DNA of 7,615 nt from Candidatus Nanohalarchaeota archaeon (GTDB lineage Archaea > EX4484-52 > JAADEF01): NCBI GenBank assembly GCA_013153555.1, contig JAADEF010000013.1, positions 1 to 7,615 of the forward strand, given 5' to 3'. This document shows positions 5,395 to 7,615 of this stretch, piece by piece. The notes below the pieces were generated by a model. That model ran no database searches. It saw only the letters and a list, made by a program, of their open reading frames with translations, and was not told where the DNA came from. The position numbers and the translations under genes were made by a program. The first letter of the stretch is position 1, and every line of letters begins with the position of its first letter.

Positions 5395-6498
5395 ATGCAT
5401 AAAAAATCAAAGAAACATTACAAAATACTTCATATTACACCTTATTTAGAAGGAGGAGGTGCAGAAACGCATATTCGCCTTATTTCTAAGGGAATGGTTG
5501 AAAGAGGCCATCAAGTTGCAATATATTTTATGAAAGGCAGTGATTCAACAAAAAAAGAGCTGGAAAAAACAGGTATAAAAATTATTAAAGGCTCGCCAGG
5601 CGTGAGAGGCATAGCAAAACTTATAGCTTTTATAAAACAATACAAACCTGATTTTGTTCATGCTCATCTTTACAAAGGTGAGATTTACGGCACTTTTGTA
5701 AAATGGCTATATGGGAAAAAATTAAAATTTAAGCTTATTATTTTGCGTCATGTGGATTTTTGGCCTTATAAGCCTAGAAAATTATGGGAATTTTTTCAAA
5801 AATATGTGTTTTATCCTACGGCAGATAAAGTTGTTGGAATCTCTTATGCTGTAAAAAATTTTATAAGGGATGAGATGGGCTATAATTTAAAAAATGTTGT
5901 TGTCATACATTACGGCATACCTTTGAATCCGCCTCCTTCTAGCCCTAAATACCGCATTCATAAAAATAGACCGACGTTAGGATTTGCAGGTAGGCTAACT
6001 TATCAAAAAGGTTTGGATGTGCTGATAAGAGCTTTAAAAATATTAGATAATACCTCTCACAAATTAGATGTTCTTATTGCAGGATCAGGAGAATTATACA
6101 ATTTTCTAAATAATCTGAAAGATAGTTTTATAAATGTGAATTTAGTGTTATTGGGCTATGTAAAAGATATCCATAATTTTTATGAAAGTATTGATGTGTT
6201 TGTTTTTCCCACGAGATTTGAAGGATTTGGATTGGTAGTATTGGAAGCGATGCTTCATAACAAAATAGTTATCGCATCTAAAATAAGCTCTATTCCAGAA
6301 GTTGTAGGAGATGCAGGCATTCTTATTTCTAAAGAATCTCCTGAAGAGTTAAGTAAGGCTATAGAAACGTTTTTGAGGATGTCAGAAAAAGAAAAGAAAA
6401 AACTCATGCAAAAAATAAAGAAACAATGTAAAAAGTTTGATATAGAAATTATGCTAAACAAATATGAAGAATTATATAACAACCTTTTAAAGAGATAA
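5395..6498 (+). CDS. GT4-family (GT-B fold) glycosyltransferase
   Basis: This is a predicted retaining glycosyltransferase that uses a nucleotide-sugar donor, probably for a lipid-linked or surface glycan on the inner face of the membrane. The N-terminal acceptor half shows KILHITPYLEGGGAETH (10-26), with the Gly-rich loop of the family, and PDFVHAHLYKG (85-95). The C-terminal donor half shows LGFAGRLTYQKGLDVLI (195-211), IAGSGE (228-233), LLGYVKDI (252-259), and RFEGFGLVVLEAM (274-286) with the EX7E pair Glu276/Glu284. Then come SSIPEVVGDAGIL (298-310) and a basic C-terminal helix (about 320-367). No transmembrane segment is present; basic and aromatic patches (RKLWEFFQKYVFYP, 128-141) could mediate membrane association. 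Its 367 residues are normal for GT4. The donor and acceptor cannot be told from sequence. Its 3' end overlaps the convergent TreT-like gene by 12 nt. Confidence 0.9.
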   Translation: MHKKSKKHYKILHITPYLEGGGAETHIRLISKGMVERGHQVAIYFMKGSDSTKKELEKTGIKIIKGSPGVRGIAKLIAFIKQYKPDFVHAHLYKGEIYGTFVKWLYGKKLKFKLIILRHVDFWPYKPRKLWEFFQKYVFYPTADKVVGISYAVKNFIRDEMGYNLKNVVVIHYGIPLNPPPSSPKYRIHKNRPTLGFAGRLTYQKGLDVLIRALKILDNTSHKLDVLIAGSGELYNFLNNLKDSFINVNLVLLGYVKDIHNFYESIDVFVFPTRFEGFGLVVLEAMLHNKIVIASKISSIPEVVGDAGILISKESPEELSKAIETFLRMSEKEKKKLMQKIKKQCKKFDIEIMLNKYEELYNNLLKR

Positions 6499-7615
6499 AT
6501 AGCGAATGAACAAATCCAACCATTCATCTATTAACCGTGTAATTAAAAATTTGTCAATAACGGTGTTATATGCATTATTCCCAAGAGTAGATCGTAATTC
6601 TTCGTTCTCCAACAACATTTGTATTTTCTTTGAAAAACAACCATAATTTTGAGGAGAACATAAATAACCATTATATCCCTCCTGAATTTGAAGAGCTATA
6701 CCTCTTACATTCGACCCCACTACTGGTTTTTTCTTATACATTGCTTCACTAACCACTAATCCAAAACCTTCTCTTAATGATTTTTGAATCACTACTTCAC
6801 TGGAGCGTTGAACTGCATTAACTAAAATATCGCTGTTCACTGCCAATACTTTAATATCTTCTGCATATTTACTTTTATTTGCCACTTTAATAACTTGATT
6901 ATAAACTTGTTGCCCTTCAGGATCATCTGAAGCAAAAGAGCCCAACAATACTAAAGTAGCTTCCTTTTTACGTCTAACACTTTCAAATATTTTAATTACT
7001 CCTACCGGATCTTTCCATTTATCAAACCGAGATATTTGAGAAATAATTGGTTTATCTTGCGGAATGCCATACCTTTCCAAATATTTTGAAATTTTTTTAG
7101 ATCTTAAACTTTTATTTTTAATAGATAAAGGATCTATCGCAGGCATTACGATGTGATAAGGTAGTTTTAAATCAGAATTATAATATTCTTTGGCTGAAAT
7201 CACCAACCCATCATATTTGTTAATCATAGGAACTAAATATTTCCATACTTCTTGAAAAGGAGTGCTCAAATCAATGTGCAATCTTAACAGCCACGGCTGT
7301 TTTTTCGCATAATATTTTATCAGAGGTAATGGTTGAGGATCGTGCACCACCACTAAATCATGATCTAAATGAGTAAATAAAGAAAATCGTTTATTTACTG
7401 CTTCATATAACTCTTTTTTGCGGGAAGATAAATGCACTGCATCTCCTTGTAAAGCATTGTGAATAGATTTAGTTATGTTAAAAAAATCAGCATAACCATG
7501 CAAAATCCTCCAACCAAGTTTTAGTCCCTCTTTATTTAGAAGGGGAACCATAGAATTAAGCATTTCTGCAACACCACCACCTTGATAAGTAGAATTTATA
7601 AATACAAAATGTTTG
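6487..7615 (-). CDS. treT: TreT-like trehalose synthase (GT4 glycosyltransferase), N-terminus beyond window
   Basis: Trehalose glycosyltransferring synthase joins nucleotide-diphosphate glucose and glucose to give trehalose, reversibly, in the cytoplasm. The reading frame stays open through the right edge: 17 residues precede the first in-window ATG (7563) and include INSTYQGGGVAE, the N-terminal glycine loop of TreT. That ATG is therefore internal. Numbering from the window edge, further family motifs are VHDPQP (90-95), RLHIDLSTP (111-119), ISRFDKWKDP (194-203), and VIQKSLREGFGLVVSEAM (275-292) with EX7E Glu282/Glu290. 375 residues are visible of about 410 usual, so roughly 30-40 residues are missing off-window. 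A related GT4 (for example a sucrose-phosphate or other disaccharide synthase) is possible, but HDPQP with HIDLS points to TreT. The end overlaps the GT4 gene tail to tail. Confidence 0.85.
   Translation of the reverse strand, partial: KHFVFINSTYQGGGVAEMLNSMVPLLNKEGLKLGWRILHGYADFFNITKSIHNALQGDAVHLSSRKKELYEAVNKRFSLFTHLDHDLVVVHDPQPLPLIKYYAKKQPWLLRLHIDLSTPFQEVWKYLVPMINKYDGLVISAKEYYNSDLKLPYHIVMPAIDPLSIKNKSLRSKKISKYLERYGIPQDKPIISQISRFDKWKDPVGVIKIFESVRRKKEATLVLLGSFASDDPEGQQVYNQVIKVANKSKYAEDIKVLAVNSDILVNAVQRSSEVVIQKSLREGFGLVVSEAMYKKKPVVGSNVRGIALQIQEGYNGYLCSPQNYGCFSKKIQMLLENEELRSTLGNNAYNTVIDKFLITRLIDEWLDLFIRYLSL

Noticed and set aside
6255..6527. Open frame of 90 codons on the minus strand, Phe/Ser-rich and hydrophobic
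   Set aside because: It is antisense to the donor-domain end of the GT4 gene. Its hydrophobicity mirrors Lys/Glu-rich codons on the other strand.
7561..7563. ATG as start of the TreT-like gene
   Set aside because: The frame is open upstream to the window edge and encodes INSTYQGGGVAE, a conserved N-terminal TreT segment, so this Met is internal.
1..7615. CRISPR array, tRNA/rRNA genes, insertion sequence or toxin-antitoxin module
   Set aside because: I saw no regular repeat-spacer pattern, cloverleaf, transposase motif or known toxin fold. The unknown gene pair has a large-then-small order but no toxin motif to support that call.

Overview
The window looks like a compact, AT-rich archaeal chromosome segment. 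The evidence is a D-family DNA polymerase small subunit (DP1), the start of a DUF424 gene, a TreT-type trehalose synthase, GGTGA-type ribosome binding sites matching the archaeal anti-Shine-Dalgarno sequence, and AT-rich TATA-like promoters at leaderless spacing. Genes are tightly packed: ATGA overlaps, a 2-nt gap between two convergent stop codons, and a 12-nt overlap between two convergent genes. This fits a small-genome archaeon (DPANN-like or a streamlined euryarchaeon), but the lineage is an inference.

Region 1 (1-3506, minus strand) reads as one operon in the order DP1, agmatinase/arginase-family ureohydrolase, pyruvate kinase, DUF424 (cut by the window edge). Gene junctions are 4 nt, ATGA and ATGA, and each downstream gene has a recognisable SD. 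It ties a replicative polymerase subunit to a polyamine-type enzyme and a glycolytic enzyme. The pyruvate kinase lacks the usual C-terminal allosteric domain, and the DP1 has Asp in place of the first His of its GHxH metal motif.

Region 2 (3507-4378) starts with a 56-nt divergent promoter. A single palindromic TTTTAAAA lies exactly midway between the DP1 and Lon-like start codons, so it could serve both as a leaderless bidirectional promoter. The plus-strand gene encodes a membrane-anchored, ATPase-less Lon-fold (S16) Ser/Lys protease.

Region 3 (4381-5257, minus) is a two-gene unit of unrecognised proteins: about 234 aa with a GTG start, then a translationally coupled basic protein of about 56 aa.

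Region 4 (5258-7615) begins with a 137-nt AT-rich divergent promoter region carrying a perfect 16-bp inverted repeat. It is followed by a plus-strand GT4 glycosyltransferase and a convergent minus-strand TreT-like glycosyltransferase that runs off the right edge. These two suggest surface glycan and trehalose metabolism respectively.

No tRNA, rRNA, CRISPR array, insertion sequence or long repeat is visible. Apart from the promoter regions described, there is no non-coding stretch over 150 nt.
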